From contig NZ_JACHFL010000007.1 in assembly GCF_014201875.1 (NCBI RefSeq), positions 124,001-188,000 of the forward strand: 64,000 bases of DNA, written 5' to 3'. The DNA is from Deinococcus humi (GTDB lineage: Bacteria; Deinococcota; Deinococci; Deinococcales; Deinococcaceae). Below the pieces are notes generated by a model. That model saw only the letters and a program-made list of their open reading frames with translations. It did not search any database and had not been told where the DNA came from. Numbering within the stretch: position 1 is the first letter of the stretch; the number at the start of each line of letters is the position of its first letter. Shown in pieces: positions 17,224-27,304 of this stretch. A program made the translations under genes and the position numbers.

Positions 17224-18000
17224 TCAGATGAACTTCCAGTAGACGTATGCACGGCCAGGAGCGCCGCCGCTCGTCCCCTTGCAAAGGGTCCCCGAGGGAG
17301 TGAAGTGAACGGTCGCTTCGCCCGCATAGTGCCCGTCGGAATCGGAAACCTGGAGGGGTTCGCGTTTGCCGGTTGCGCTGATGAACGTCGCCTTGACACG
17401 GTAGGTCCCGATGGGCACGTCGAGGACCATGCCCCGGGCAGGGGCGCGCCTGGTCAGGGGCTTGCCTGCGCTGCCGTCGATCAAGGGGCCCACCGGCGTG
17501 AGCTGAAGCTCGATTTCGTCATTCTGGGTGGCCCAGCGTTCCTGACCGAACCCGGCCATCAGGGGGAGGCTGCCGCCGAAATAACCCAGGTCGCTGTAGT
17601 CCTCATTGCCGGGAATGCGGCCCGAGAGCTGCCAGCGAAAGTTGCGAATCAAACCGTCCCGCGGGTTGAAGGTGTTGTAATCCGACGTCTTGGGGTGGGC
17701 AAGGCGGGAGCAAAACATTTTTCCCTGGTACGGCACCTGCAACCACGCGAGGGCCTGGTAACCGACGGGTGGAAGACCCGTGACCTCGTAGCGGCCCTGT
17801 TCATCGGTCAGCACCTCGGCGACGCCGGTGGTGACGACAGGTTTGATCCACACCTGAACGCCTTCCAGCGGCTGTCCACGGGAGTCAAGGACCTGGCCCT
17901 GCACGCTGCCGGGGACGGGCTTGCCGGGTACGGCGAGGGCAGAGCCTGCCGTCAAGGCGAGGAGTACGGCGGCCACCTTGGTTATCGATTTCGTTTGCAT
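17224..18000 (-). CDS. Secreted protein with carboxypeptidase-regulatory-like domain
   Basis: A 258-residue exported protein. The signal peptide MQTKSITKVAAVLLALTAGSALA is followed by a beta-sandwich of the carboxypeptidase-regulatory/CNA-B type: SVQGQVLDSRGQPLEGVQVW then LTDEQGRYEVTGLP and YQALAWLQVPYQG (residues 30-95). The C-terminal 150 residues (GTYRVKATFISATGKREP, then GEATVHFTPSG) form another beta-rich region with two Cys. Such domains usually serve binding or structure, not catalysis. A strong AAGGAG ribosome site sets the start. It is the first gene of a two-gene minus-strand unit and divergent from the delta-60-repeat lipoprotein; the 255 bases between them must hold both promoters. 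Confidence 0.75.
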   Translation of the reverse strand: MQTKSITKVAAVLLALTAGSALAVPGKPVPGSVQGQVLDSRGQPLEGVQVWIKPVVTTGVAEVLTDEQGRYEVTGLPPVGYQALAWLQVPYQGKMFCSRLAHPKTSDYNTFNPRDGLIRNFRWQLSGRIPGNEDYSDLGYFGGSLPLMAGFGQERWATQNDEIELQLTPVGPLIDGSAGKPLTRRAPARGMVLDVPIGTYRVKATFISATGKREPLQVSDSDGHYAGEATVHFTPSGTLCKGTSGGAPGRAYVYWKFI

Positions 18001-18255
18001 TTGTCTCTCCTTATCGCTGCGGGCCTGCCCGGAACGGTGTGCCCGGGAAAGGTGCGCCGAGCGTAGAACCCCCCCCCTGATTCCCGCGTGACTGATGTGA
18101 AAGCCCCTCGGTGGGCAGCACCGGTGCCCAAAAGAAGGCCCCGCTCGTCCGGCGCACCCGTTTGCGGCGCTGCCCGGGAAGGCGTGGCCGAATCACGTGC
18201 GAATCAGACCGGGTTGTCTACGGTGCAGGAGCCAAGAGGCAAGGAGGTTCCATCC

Positions 18256-20133
18256 ATGCACAAATTCACCCTGATCAGCGCCGCTCTACTCGCCGTCAGC
18301 CTGTCCGCCTGCACCACCAGCGGCGGCATCCCCGCCGTTCTCGTCAAGACCGTCGAGTTAACCCTGTCCAGTGCCAGCGTTGAGGTGGGGAAAACAGTCA
18401 CCCTCACCGCCACCGCGAAGGACGAGGAGGGCAAGACTGTCCCCGATGTCGCGTTTGCCTGGAAGTCGAGCAGCGAGACCGTGGCGAAAGTCGATGGCAG
18501 TGTGGTCACGGGCATAAGCGCGGGCACCGCTGCGATCACCGCCAGCGCGAGCGGCGTCACGAGCGCTGCGGCGACCGTGACGGTCACGCAGCCGGGGCCG
18601 CAGCCCGGCAGCAGCTTTGACCTGACGCTCTCGGGTGACAAACTTCCCGTGATCACCGGCACGAGTGCCAGCGTCACCGTGACGGTCACGCGTAAAAACG
18701 GCTTTACCGGACCCGTGACGCTGAATCTGGCAGGATTGCCCGTTGGTGCGAGCGCCACCCCCGTCACCGTCGCGGCAGACCAGTCCACCGCTACCGTGAC
18801 CGTGAGCGCGGCGGCCACCGCGCCACACTCCCAGCCGACCGCTGTCACCCTGACCGGCACCGGGACGGATGCGGCCAAGGTCAGCCGGACCATCACCGTG
18901 ACCGTGCGCGGCCCGGCGGGCAGCCTGGACACCACTTTTGGAACGGGCGGCATCGCGGTCACGCCGGTTGGCGCGGGAGAAGACGTGCCCTACGCGCTGG
19001 CCCTGCAGAGCGACGGCAAACTGATCGTGGCGGGAAGCAGTACGGGCAACGTTTCCGACGACTTCGCAGTCGTTCGGTACACCCGGGACGGGGAGCAGGA
19101 CACCACGTTCGGCAACGGAGGCAAGGTCATCATCGACTTTGCGGGCAGGTCAGACACGGCGCGTGCCGTGGTCGTGCAGGGCGACGGCAAGATTGTCGTG
19201 GCGGGCAGCGCGACCAACGCCGGGAACGAGGAACGCTTCGGCGTGGCCCGCCTGACCACGAACGGCACGTTGGACACGAACTTTGGGGTGGGCGGCAGGG
19301 TCGTGACCGCCTTTGCCGGCAGCAGCGCGGACCGCGCCTCGGCGATTCTGGTGCAGCCGGACGGCCGTGTGGTGGTCGGCGGCCAGGCGAGCTTCGCCAG
19401 CAGCGCCTCAGGGGTGGATTTCGCCCTCGCCCGTTACACCGCCGCTGGCGCGCCCGACGCCAGCTTCGGGACCGGTGGCCAGATCACGACCGCGATGAGC
19501 ACCGGAAACGCGAAAGACACGGTGCGCGCTCTTGCCCTCCAGGGCACCGGAATCGTCGCGGTGGGGGGCGAGGGTGACTTCAAGGCGGCGCGGTACACCG
19601 GCTCGGGGACGCTCGACGCAGCCTTTGGCACCGGCGGGAAGGTCAGTGCGGTGTTCGGCGGCAACATTGGCGGGGCGAACGCTGTGGTGGTCGACGCCCA
19701 GAACCGGCTGCTGCTGGCGGGCGACAGTCAGAACGACACCGCGGTGGCGCGGCTGACCGAGAACGGCGCGCTCGACGCCAGCTTCGGGGACAGCGGCAGG
19801 AAGGTGCTGGCCCTGAGTGCGGGCAACTGGGACGCGGCAACAGGCCTGAGCGTGCAGACCGACGGCAAAATCGTGCTGGGCGGCTGGGTGTACGAGGGCA
19901 ATTCGTCAGCAGGCAACTTCGCCGTGACCCGGCTCGGCGCAAATGGGCAACCCGACAGCGGCTTCGGGCAGGGGGGCACGACCATCACGCCGGTTGCCCC
20001 TGGCAGCAAGGCAGACGAGGCGAGGGCCGTGGTCCTCCAGTCCGATGAGCGCATTCCCGCCACCCGCATCGTTGCGGCGGGCCTGCGCAACGACAGCAAC
20101 CAGGACTTTGCGCTGACCCGGTTCTGGCCTTAA
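18256..20133 (+). CDS. Lipoprotein with Ig-like (Big_2) domain and delta-60 repeats
   Basis: A 625-residue surface lipoprotein. AAGGAGG 8 bases before the ATG at 18256 sets the start. The signal MHKFTLISAALLAVSLSAC has a lipobox (Cys19). Residues 30-115 are a bacterial Ig-like Big_2 domain (VELTLSSASVEVGKTVTLTA, then GISAGTAAITASASG); residues 120-215 are a second beta-sandwich. From about 223 to the end are seven delta-60 type repeats, recognised by the motifs LDTTFGTGG, QDTTFGNGG, LDTNFGVGG, PDASFGTGG, LDAAFGTGG, LDASFGDSG and PDSGFGQGG, each followed by ALQSDGKLIVAG-like strands; they should form a beta-propeller. Role unknown: probably binding or display. It is 49 bases upstream of the next lipoprotein gene, likely co-transcribed. 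Confidence 0.85.
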   Translation: MHKFTLISAALLAVSLSACTTSGGIPAVLVKTVELTLSSASVEVGKTVTLTATAKDEEGKTVPDVAFAWKSSSETVAKVDGSVVTGISAGTAAITASASGVTSAAATVTVTQPGPQPGSSFDLTLSGDKLPVITGTSASVTVTVTRKNGFTGPVTLNLAGLPVGASATPVTVAADQSTATVTVSAAATAPHSQPTAVTLTGTGTDAAKVSRTITVTVRGPAGSLDTTFGTGGIAVTPVGAGEDVPYALALQSDGKLIVAGSSTGNVSDDFAVVRYTRDGEQDTTFGNGGKVIIDFAGRSDTARAVVVQGDGKIVVAGSATNAGNEERFGVARLTTNGTLDTNFGVGGRVVTAFAGSSADRASAILVQPDGRVVVGGQASFASSASGVDFALARYTAAGAPDASFGTGGQITTAMSTGNAKDTVRALALQGTGIVAVGGEGDFKAARYTGSGTLDAAFGTGGKVSAVFGGNIGGANAVVVDAQNRLLLAGDSQNDTAVARLTENGALDASFGDSGRKVLALSAGNWDAATGLSVQTDGKIVLGGWVYEGNSSAGNFAVTRLGANGQPDSGFGQGGTTITPVAPGSKADEARAVVLQSDERIPATRIVAAGLRNDSNQDFALTRFWP

Positions 20134-20182
20134 GCCTCCCTGCGGCCCCGTCCCTCGCCCCCGCACCTTCCAGGAGACCCCC

Positions 20183-21664
20183 ATGCGTACCCTCACCGCC
20201 CTGCTGCTCGGCCCGGCCCTGATCCTCAGCGCGTGCGCGGCGGCGCCCAGTGCCAGTCCGCCGCCGTCTACCCAGCCGCCCGGCCCGTCCCGGCCGATCC
20301 CACCCTCTCCAGTCGGCACGCCGGTTGGGTTGCCCATCACGGCGGTGATCGGTGCCGCCGGAGGGCAACTGCAATTGCCCGGCGGCAGCGTCACGATCGA
20401 CATTCCCGCCGGAGCCCTGAGCGCCGATCAGCTGGTGGGCATCCAGGAAATGACGAACACAGCCGCTGGGCAGGTGGGCAAGGCCTACCGCCTGACCCCG
20501 GAAGGCACAAGCTTTGCCAGACCTGTACGCCTGACCTTTCGGTACACCGACGAGGAGGTGGTCGGCCGCGCACCCGAGGAGCTCAGTCTGGGCTACCAGG
20601 ATCACGCCGGGGTCTGGCAGATGTACCGTCAGCCAGCGCGCAATCTCGCGGCCAAGACCGTTTCGGTTGAGATCAATCACTTCAGCACGTGGTCACTGCT
20701 GGCAGGACTGCAGCTCCTGCCCCTTCAGGCGAAGGTCAGGGCCGGGCAGACCGTGCAGCTCAGCGTGGTGGACTGCACGGACGACAGTGAACTCGACCCG
20801 GACAGCCTGACGGTCCCCATCTTCGAGTGCGCCCCCGCCCCCCTCGCCTTTACCGCCAAGAACTGGTCAGTGAACAGCACGCCTGGGGGCAGCAGCAGCG
20901 TGGGCACGGTGGTGGGTGCCGGGGTCCGCGGCACGGCCACGTACACCGCGCCGGGCAAGAAGCCCAGCCGCAACCCGGTGGCGGTATCGACACAGGTCAC
21001 GGACCTCTCCGGCCAGACGTTCACGCTGCTCTCCAACGTGACGGTCGAGGACGGCCAGGCGTGGCAGGGAACCGTGACGTACACCGAAACCGCCACAAAG
21101 GCCTGGAACGCGGCAGCTCCCTGGGTGGGCGGCGGCCAGGCAACTTACGAGAACAAACATGTCTACACGGTCACGGGCTCCGAGGTCAGCGACGGGTCCC
21201 TGAACCTGGCCCTCGAACAGTCGGGCACCGCCACCTATAACCTGGAAGACCACCAGGAGTGGAAGGTCTACTCGGTCTGCCAGGCGGGCGGCCCCGAGAT
21301 GTTGCGCGAACATCACATCACCGACCTCAAGTACAGCATGACCGGCTTGCTCAAGGCAGCAGTGAAGGCGGATCTCCGCGTCGTGGACGGTGAGTACCGG
21401 TTCACCGTAAACACCGCCTACGGACAGATGGGCGGCCCCTACACCAAGTGGAGCTGGTACAAGCTGTACTGCGGCGGTGGTGGGCAGGACGACCGGATAA
21501 ACCGCACGGAGACGTACCCGATGTCCGCGAGCATCGACCGCGTTCTGGCAGGGCGGGTCGGGCCGAACGGTGAGATCAAGGGGTCGTACGAGGCCAGGGG
21601 CCAGATGCTGAATCTGCCCACGACCATCCGGGTGGAATGGAACCTTTCGCCCGGGACGAAATAA
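20183..21664 (+). CDS. Large lipoprotein with ZU5-like domain, unknown function
   Basis: A 493-residue lipoprotein. The signal MRTLTALLLGPALILSAC carries a lipobox (Cys18), then a Pro/Ser linker to about 50. Residues 55-165 resemble a ZU5-type beta-sandwich (AAGGQLQLPGGSVTIDIPAG, then RLTPEGTSFARPVRLTFRY and EINHFSTWSLLAG). Residues 180-280 look like an Ig-like unit (LQAKVRAGQTVQLSV). The last 210 residues are not recognised; they contain three Cys and many Tyr/Trp. The start has an AGGAG site 5 bases away. The stop lies 13 bases before the NmrA-like gene, so the two lipoproteins and the reductase-like protein probably form one operon. Confidence 0.75.
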   Translation: MRTLTALLLGPALILSACAAAPSASPPPSTQPPGPSRPIPPSPVGTPVGLPITAVIGAAGGQLQLPGGSVTIDIPAGALSADQLVGIQEMTNTAAGQVGKAYRLTPEGTSFARPVRLTFRYTDEEVVGRAPEELSLGYQDHAGVWQMYRQPARNLAAKTVSVEINHFSTWSLLAGLQLLPLQAKVRAGQTVQLSVVDCTDDSELDPDSLTVPIFECAPAPLAFTAKNWSVNSTPGGSSSVGTVVGAGVRGTATYTAPGKKPSRNPVAVSTQVTDLSGQTFTLLSNVTVEDGQAWQGTVTYTETATKAWNAAAPWVGGGQATYENKHVYTVTGSEVSDGSLNLALEQSGTATYNLEDHQEWKVYSVCQAGGPEMLREHHITDLKYSMTGLLKAAVKADLRVVDGEYRFTVNTAYGQMGGPYTKWSWYKLYCGGGGQDDRINRTETYPMSASIDRVLAGRVGPNGEIKGSYEARGQMLNLPTTIRVEWNLSPGTK

Positions 21665-21677
21665 GGAGGGAACCAAC

Positions 21678-22667
21678 ATGAAAACAGCGCCGCACCAACC
21701 CCCAGCGTCCGCCCCGTCCCCGGTCCTCCCTTCGCGGCCCATCCTGGTCGTCGGTGCCAGCGGGGCCATCGGTTCTCAAGTCGTGCGCGCACTGGTCGCC
21801 CGGGGAGCCAGAGTGCGGGTCCTCATCCGCTCGCTGGAAAGGGGCGCGGACCTGCCGCCCCAGGTCGAGCGCGTGGTGGGAACCCTGGAGGACTGCCAGG
21901 CCATCGCCCGGGCCATGCGCGGCGTCCACGCGGCCTTCTACGTCTCGCCCCACGACGAGCGCGAGGAACAACTCGCCGAGAACTTCGTCCGCGCGTGTGA
22001 GCTCGAGGGCGTGCGTCTGGTCTTTTCCGGTGTCCACGCGGACGGGAAGAATCGACTTTCCCGCCTGATCCAGCGAACCGTTTTCGGCCTGTTGATGCCT
22101 CATTACAAGCCCAAGTTGCGCCTCGCTGAACGGGTCCGTACCTCGCGCACGAACCCAGTGGTCCTGGTTCCCGGCAACTACTTCCAGATGGACGAGGTGA
22201 GCCGCGAAGAGCTGCTGGCCGGACGTTACCCTCTTCCCCTGGGTCTGGTTCCCCGCGTGGACACCCGGGATGTGGGCGAGGCGGCGGCCCGGGCCCTGCT
22301 TGATCCCAGCGTCCCCTCCGGCGGTTACGCGCTCGTGGGCCCAGAGTCGTTGAGCGGAGCCCAGACGGCGGCCCATTGGAGCGAGGCACTGGGTCAGCTG
22401 GTGTCGTATACCCCCGACCTTGCCGTGATGGACGCCCTGTTCAGCCGGGCTTACGGGGCGCGCAAGGCACTTGACTGCCAGAAGAGCTACCGGATGGTCG
22501 GCAAAGTGAAGGTGCGGACGTCCCCAGCCGATCTCCAGCAGACCACCTTTCTGCTGGGCCGCCCACCGCGCTCCCACGCCGAGTACGCCCGCGAAGTGGC
22601 GGCGCTCTGGCGGGGTGCCGTGCCGATCCCCGCCGCCGCGTACCCTCTCCCGTCAGCTGCCTCCTGA
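21678..22667 (+). CDS. NmrA/SDR-type NAD(P)-binding protein
   Basis: A 329-residue atypical short-chain dehydrogenase of the NmrA group. The dinucleotide motif is ILVVGASGAIGSQVVRALVA near residue 21, followed by RVLIRSLERG and the acidic/loop region VERVVGTLEDCQAIARAM; AAFYVSPHDEREEQLAEN and VRLVFSGVH follow as in NmrA-like proteins. The usual YxxxK pair is not obvious, so it may be a sensor or binding protein more than an enzyme. The start has AAGGAGGG 8 bases away. It follows the ZU5-like lipoprotein gene closely (13 bases) though its cytosolic product seems unrelated; it may link the redox state to the surface genes, but this is speculative. Confidence 0.8.
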   Translation: MKTAPHQPPASAPSPVLPSRPILVVGASGAIGSQVVRALVARGARVRVLIRSLERGADLPPQVERVVGTLEDCQAIARAMRGVHAAFYVSPHDEREEQLAENFVRACELEGVRLVFSGVHADGKNRLSRLIQRTVFGLLMPHYKPKLRLAERVRTSRTNPVVLVPGNYFQMDEVSREELLAGRYPLPLGLVPRVDTRDVGEAAARALLDPSVPSGGYALVGPESLSGAQTAAHWSEALGQLVSYTPDLAVMDALFSRAYGARKALDCQKSYRMVGKVKVRTSPADLQQTTFLLGRPPRSHAEYAREVAALWRGAVPIPAAAYPLPSAAS

Positions 22668-22929
22668 GGGCAGACAGGGGTGCATGCCCCGCACGCGCCG
22701 CTCCACTTGCGCCGGGGGGGCGCGTGGTCATGCTCCCGGAGCTGGCACCCACGTGACCACAGGGCCTGTTTACCCCGGCTCCAGGCTGCGGACCGTTGTC
22801 GGCCGGGTTTTCCACTGGGCGCCCCACTGCAGCCAACGGACAGGTTTATCTCTGAATGTACGTCGGCGAGTTTGTTGTCTAAGATGTCTTCATGCTCACA
22901 AGCAGGAAAGTGCCGGAGGGTGGGCGCGG

Positions 22930-25900
22930 ATGACGGTGGAGGCGTCACTGGGAGTCTGGCAGGCCACCCTGCTGGGCGGGGCAAGCCTGAGTGGGCCGGG
23001 TCTGGCGCGGACAGCACTGGAACGCAAGATGGCAGCCTGCTTCGCCTACCTGGTGCTGGAGGGGCCAACCTTCCGTGCCCGGCTGGCTGACCTGCTGTGG
23101 CCCGACTCGCCCGAGGCGACTGCACGGAACAACCTGTCGCAGATGCTCAGAAAGGTTCGCCTGACCACCGGGCGGGAGCTGATCACGTCGGGCAATCCGC
23201 TCGCCGTGGTGGATGATCTCGACGTGGACGCCGCGCGGCTGCGCGACCTGTTCGCCCGGGGGCAGTACTCGGAACTGCTCGATTTAGACGCGTCGCTGTT
23301 GCCAGGGCTGAACTACGACGATTGTCCTGACCTGGATGACTGGATGCGCTCGCAGCGCGAAATGCTGGCGGCTTGGCGGGTACAGGCACTCATGCACGAG
23401 GCGGCGCGGCTGGAACGGGAGGGAGATCTGGGCGCGGCCTTGGAGACGGCGGGGCGGTTGCTGGACGCCGATCCTGTGTCTGAAGACGCCTACCGCCGGG
23501 TGATGCGCCTCCAGTACGCGCGGGGCGACCGGGCCGCAGCCCTGCGCGTGTACAGGCGCTGCGAGGAGATGCTGGCGCGTGAGTTCGGGGCAGGGCCACT
23601 GAGTGAGACCCGGGAACTCGCCCGGGAGATCGATGAGGGCACCCTGCATGTGCCGTCTGGGATCCAGCGGACCCGGCAGACACTACCGCTGTCGGTGCTG
23701 CGTCCTCCGAGGCTGCTGGGCCGCGAGCGCGAGTGGGCGATCATGGAAGACGCCTACGCGCGGGGCCTGTGGATCTATATTGGCGGGGAGGCGGGCAGCG
23801 GCAAGACGCGGCTGGCGCTGGACTTCGCCGCGAGCAAGGGCGAGACCCGCGTGAATTCCGCCCGGCCAGGTGACCAGGCCCAGCCGTGGGCGACGACCAT
23901 CCGTCATCTGCGCGAAGGGTTACGCCAGCGGCCCGACGCTCCGCTGGAACCGTGGGTCCGTTCCGAACTGTCGCGGCTGCTCCCCGAACTGGCCGTCCAG
24001 GGCCAGGTACTTCCTCCACTGGTGAGTGAGGAGGAGGTGCTGCGGCTGCGTCAGGCCGTTCTGATGTTTCAGCTGACCCTCCACGAGGGCACCCGCACCA
24101 GCGTGGCCGACGACTGGCAGTATTTCGACCAGCAGACCAACACCAATGGGCTGTACCTCTTCGGCGCCGCTGGCCGGGCCTACAGCTCGCGCAGTCTGCC
24201 GCCCCTGATCATCACCTACCGGCCCAGCGAATTGCCGCCGGAGAGTTCGGCAGTGCTGCGCGACACCGTGGCCCAGGGGCTTGCCGTGAACATCGCGCTG
24301 GGTCCCCTGGACAGCGACAGCCTGCGGGCGCTGATGGACGACGTGGGGGTGCCGGATGATCCGGTCACGCGGGGCCGCCTGATCCGGCACACCGGTGGCA
24401 ATCCGGTTTTCCTGCTCGAAACCGTCAAGCACCTGATCGAGACTGGCCAGTTCGGCGCGCGTCTGCCAGAGCGTCTGCCGCTGCCTGTCAAGGTGGCGCA
24501 GGTCATTGAGCAACGTCTGGGGGGCCTGTCCACCCCTGCGCTGCAGGCGGCTCGGGCAGCGGCCATCTTGCAGCGCGACTTCACGGTGGACCTAGTGGCG
24601 GACATGCTGGGGGCACCTTTGATGGAACTGCTCGAAGCCTGGGAAGAACTGGAGGCGGCACAGGTCGTGCGCGGCGACGGCTTCTGGCACGACTTGGTCT
24701 ATGAGGCGGTGGCTGCGCAGATTCCAGGCTCGGTTCGAACCTTGCTGCACCGCAACGCCGCGCGTGCGCTGGAACGCTCCAGTGCCGATCCCCTGCGGAC
24801 CGCCGAGCACTGGCTGAGCGGGGACAACGCGCAGGCCGCCCTGCCCCATCTACGCGCGGCCGAGCGTGCGGCGCGCGACAATTTTCGCCTGGACGACGCC
24901 CGGGAGTTGAGCGCGCGTATCGCCCTGATTCAGGAGGAGACCGGGGAGCCTGACCCATCGGGGGTCGTCTCGGACAGCCTGCCATTGCCCACGACCACTT
25001 TCCACGGCCGCGAGGCCGTCCGGAATGAGGTGGAGGGCCTCCTCGCCGACGGGACCCGCCTGCTGACCCTGACCGGGCCTGGCGGTGTGGGCAAGACGCG
25101 GCTCGCGCTGGAGGTGGCCCGTGCGGTGGGGACGCGCTTCCCCGACGGCGTGGCCTTTGTGTCTCTGGCGGATCTCAACGACCCACAGGTTCTGCCCGCG
25201 GCGCTCGGCAACGGTCTGGGTCTCCCGCTGGGGGGGCAGGAGGATCCGCTCGCGGCGCTGGGCCGGGCGCTGGCGGGGCGGCGGCAATTGATCGTCCTCG
25301 ATAACCTGGAGCAGGTGGTGGAGGGGGCCGCCGCCCTCACGCAGGTGCTGCGGGCCGCGCCGGGAGTTCAGGTTCTGGTGACCAGCCGGGTGCCGCTCTC
25401 GCTGTCGGGTGAGCGGGTGTATGGGGTTGAGCCGCTGCCGCTCCCTGCGGCACTCGGGAGCGACCCACAAGAAGCCTTGTCACGGTCTCCGGCGCTCACG
25501 CTGTTCGTGGACCGCGCGCAGGCGGCCAGCCCTACGTTCTGCCTCACGCCCCAGAACCTTCCGGTGATCAGCGCCATCCTGCGGCGGCTCGACGGCCTGC
25601 CTCTCGCCATCGAGCTTGCAGCGGCCAGGCTGCGGACCATGCCGCCAGCTGCACTCTGGGGCCGCCTGGAGCGGACGCTTCCTTTGCTGGTTCATGGGCC
25701 GCGTGACCTGCCCGACCGGCACCGGACCCTGCGCGCCACCATCGCCTGGAGTGTGGCCCTCCTGCCCGAGGCCGAACAGACGCTGCTCCGGCGGCTGGCG
25801 GTGTTCACCGGGGGCTGGACCCTGGACGCCGCCGAACAGGTGGCCGATCCCGGCGGCACACTTGACGTCCTTGAACGGCTCGGTACGCTGATCGAACACA

Positions 25901-27057
25901 GCCTGGTGCGCTGGACAGAGAACGCCAGCCTGGAGCCGCGTTACACGATGCTCGCCACTGTGCGCGAATACGCTCTGGAGCAGCTGGAGGCGGCGGGGGA
26001 GCTGGCAAAGGTTCAGGGACAGCATGCAGCGTTCATGCTGGACTTCATGCGCCGCGCCGCAGAGGGAGTGAGCGGCCCCACACAGAGGCGCTGGGTGCAG
26101 GACCTGGATGGGGAGATCGGCAATGTCTTTGCCGCGCTGAACACCCTGACGGTTGCCGGGCAGTTGGAGGACGCGGCCGAACTTGCCGAGCTGATCTGCC
26201 TGATGTCCCCCCTGAACGCGTGGTTTATCGAGGGTCCTCAGGCCCTGACACCATTTCTGGAGCACCCAGCGCTGGCCACACTTTCAAAGCGGGGTCAGGC
26301 GCGTGTCGCACTGGCACGCGGCATGCGCGCGTTCTGGCAGCGGGACATGGCCGGGATCGCGACCCACATGGCCGAAGGCACCCGGCGGTACGCTGCTGAG
26401 GGTGTGGTGGTGGGGCAGGTTCTGACCCTCGGCTACCGCACGCTCGTCCTGATGCACAGCGGAGACTTCGCCGAGGCCGAGCGGCTTTCACGCGAATCGA
26501 TCACCGTGGCCGAAGCGCATGGTGACCCCTTCATCACGACTATGGCCCTGCACGCGCGGATGCAGGTGCCTCAGCACCACCAGGACGCAGCCGAGATCAC
26601 ACGCCTCGCGTGGCGAATGCACGAGGTGGCCTTGGAAACCGACAGCACGTACATCCTCATGATGGCCCGCGTTCACCTTGCCCGGGGCGAATGGCTCGCC
26701 GGGCGGTTCGAGGAGGCCACGGCGCACCTGATCCAGGCCGGACAGCACGCCGCCGCCCTTGACTCGGAAACGGGGCGGTTGGCCGTGCTGACGGGCTGGG
26801 TGCAGTTGGCCCTGGCGCGGGGCGAGGGCCGGGTTCTGGGATGGCTTACAGGCGTGCTGGGGCGTCAGTGCGAGCAGCAGCCCTCTGCCTGGGACAGTGA
26901 GGTCGGCGCGGCGCTCATGCAGGCGGAACGCTCCGCGCCGGCCCTGCTGGGCCCGGAGCTGTTCGGCCGCCTACGGGAGCGTGGGCGGGAGTTCAATCTT
27001 CAGGAGGCGCTGACCCAACTGGCGCGGGGGCAGGGCCGCCCAGACCTGGACCTCTAG
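22930..27057 (+). CDS. Giant BTAD-type regulator with two P-loop NTPase modules
   Basis: A 1375-residue SARP/AfsR-like regulator. The ATG at 22930 has GGAGG about 10 bases away. Residues 8-105 look like a winged-helix DNA-binding part (LARTALERKMAACFAYLVLE, RLADLLWPDSPEATARNNLS), residues 136-232 are the BTAD domain. A first NTPase follows with Walker A GGEAGSGKT near 285; a second with GPGGVGKT near 716, TSRVPLSLSGERVYGVEPLP and RLDGLPLAIELAAARLR is a STAND/NB-ARC module. The last 350 residues are helical repeats (TPR-like). STAND proteins act as inducible switches that open on ligand and ATP. Position next to the surface-protein genes suggests these as targets, but this is not shown by the sequence. 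Confidence 0.85.
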   Translation: MTVEASLGVWQATLLGGASLSGPGLARTALERKMAACFAYLVLEGPTFRARLADLLWPDSPEATARNNLSQMLRKVRLTTGRELITSGNPLAVVDDLDVDAARLRDLFARGQYSELLDLDASLLPGLNYDDCPDLDDWMRSQREMLAAWRVQALMHEAARLEREGDLGAALETAGRLLDADPVSEDAYRRVMRLQYARGDRAAALRVYRRCEEMLAREFGAGPLSETRELAREIDEGTLHVPSGIQRTRQTLPLSVLRPPRLLGREREWAIMEDAYARGLWIYIGGEAGSGKTRLALDFAASKGETRVNSARPGDQAQPWATTIRHLREGLRQRPDAPLEPWVRSELSRLLPELAVQGQVLPPLVSEEEVLRLRQAVLMFQLTLHEGTRTSVADDWQYFDQQTNTNGLYLFGAAGRAYSSRSLPPLIITYRPSELPPESSAVLRDTVAQGLAVNIALGPLDSDSLRALMDDVGVPDDPVTRGRLIRHTGGNPVFLLETVKHLIETGQFGARLPERLPLPVKVAQVIEQRLGGLSTPALQAARAAAILQRDFTVDLVADMLGAPLMELLEAWEELEAAQVVRGDGFWHDLVYEAVAAQIPGSVRTLLHRNAARALERSSADPLRTAEHWLSGDNAQAALPHLRAAERAARDNFRLDDARELSARIALIQEETGEPDPSGVVSDSLPLPTTTFHGREAVRNEVEGLLADGTRLLTLTGPGGVGKTRLALEVARAVGTRFPDGVAFVSLADLNDPQVLPAALGNGLGLPLGGQEDPLAALGRALAGRRQLIVLDNLEQVVEGAAALTQVLRAAPGVQVLVTSRVPLSLSGERVYGVEPLPLPAALGSDPQEALSRSPALTLFVDRAQAASPTFCLTPQNLPVISAILRRLDGLPLAIELAAARLRTMPPAALWGRLERTLPLLVHGPRDLPDRHRTLRATIAWSVALLPEAEQTLLRRLAVFTGGWTLDAAEQVADPGGTLDVLERLGTLIEHSLVRWTENASLEPRYTMLATVREYALEQLEAAGELAKVQGQHAAFMLDFMRRAAEGVSGPTQRRWVQDLDGEIGNVFAALNTLTVAGQLEDAAELAELICLMSPLNAWFIEGPQALTPFLEHPALATLSKRGQARVALARGMRAFWQRDMAGIATHMAEGTRRYAAEGVVVGQVLTLGYRTLVLMHSGDFAEAERLSRESITVAEAHGDPFITTMALHARMQVPQHHQDAAEITRLAWRMHEVALETDSTYILMMARVHLARGEWLAGRFEEATAHLIQAGQHAAALDSETGRLAVLTGWVQLALARGEGRVLGWLTGVLGRQCEQQPSAWDSEVGAALMQAERSAPALLGPELFGRLRERGREFNLQEALTQLARGQGRPDLDL

Positions 27058-27304
27058 GCTGGGCCGCCGGAAGACGCCCGCTTGGAATGGGTTGGCCTCC
27101 TGGTTCTTCAAGTGTGGGCTGGTAGCCGGAAGGCAGAGGGTGGGAAATGCTCCTCAGCAAGGGGTTTTCTGGTCATATGATGCTCCGTTGTCGCTGCGGA
27201 CATAGGGGCGCAATGACCAGACATCATCCCTTCCCCTGAAGACGCTGCTCGGTGGCGGAGCAGCATCTCCAGAGGTTGACCATACTGGCTGGTTGGGATT
27301 CGGC

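Noticed and set aside
22615..22929. Longer start for the BTAD regulator
   Set aside because: The first 105 codons overlap the NmrA-like gene end and are not protein-like; the ATG at 22930 has a GGAGG site.
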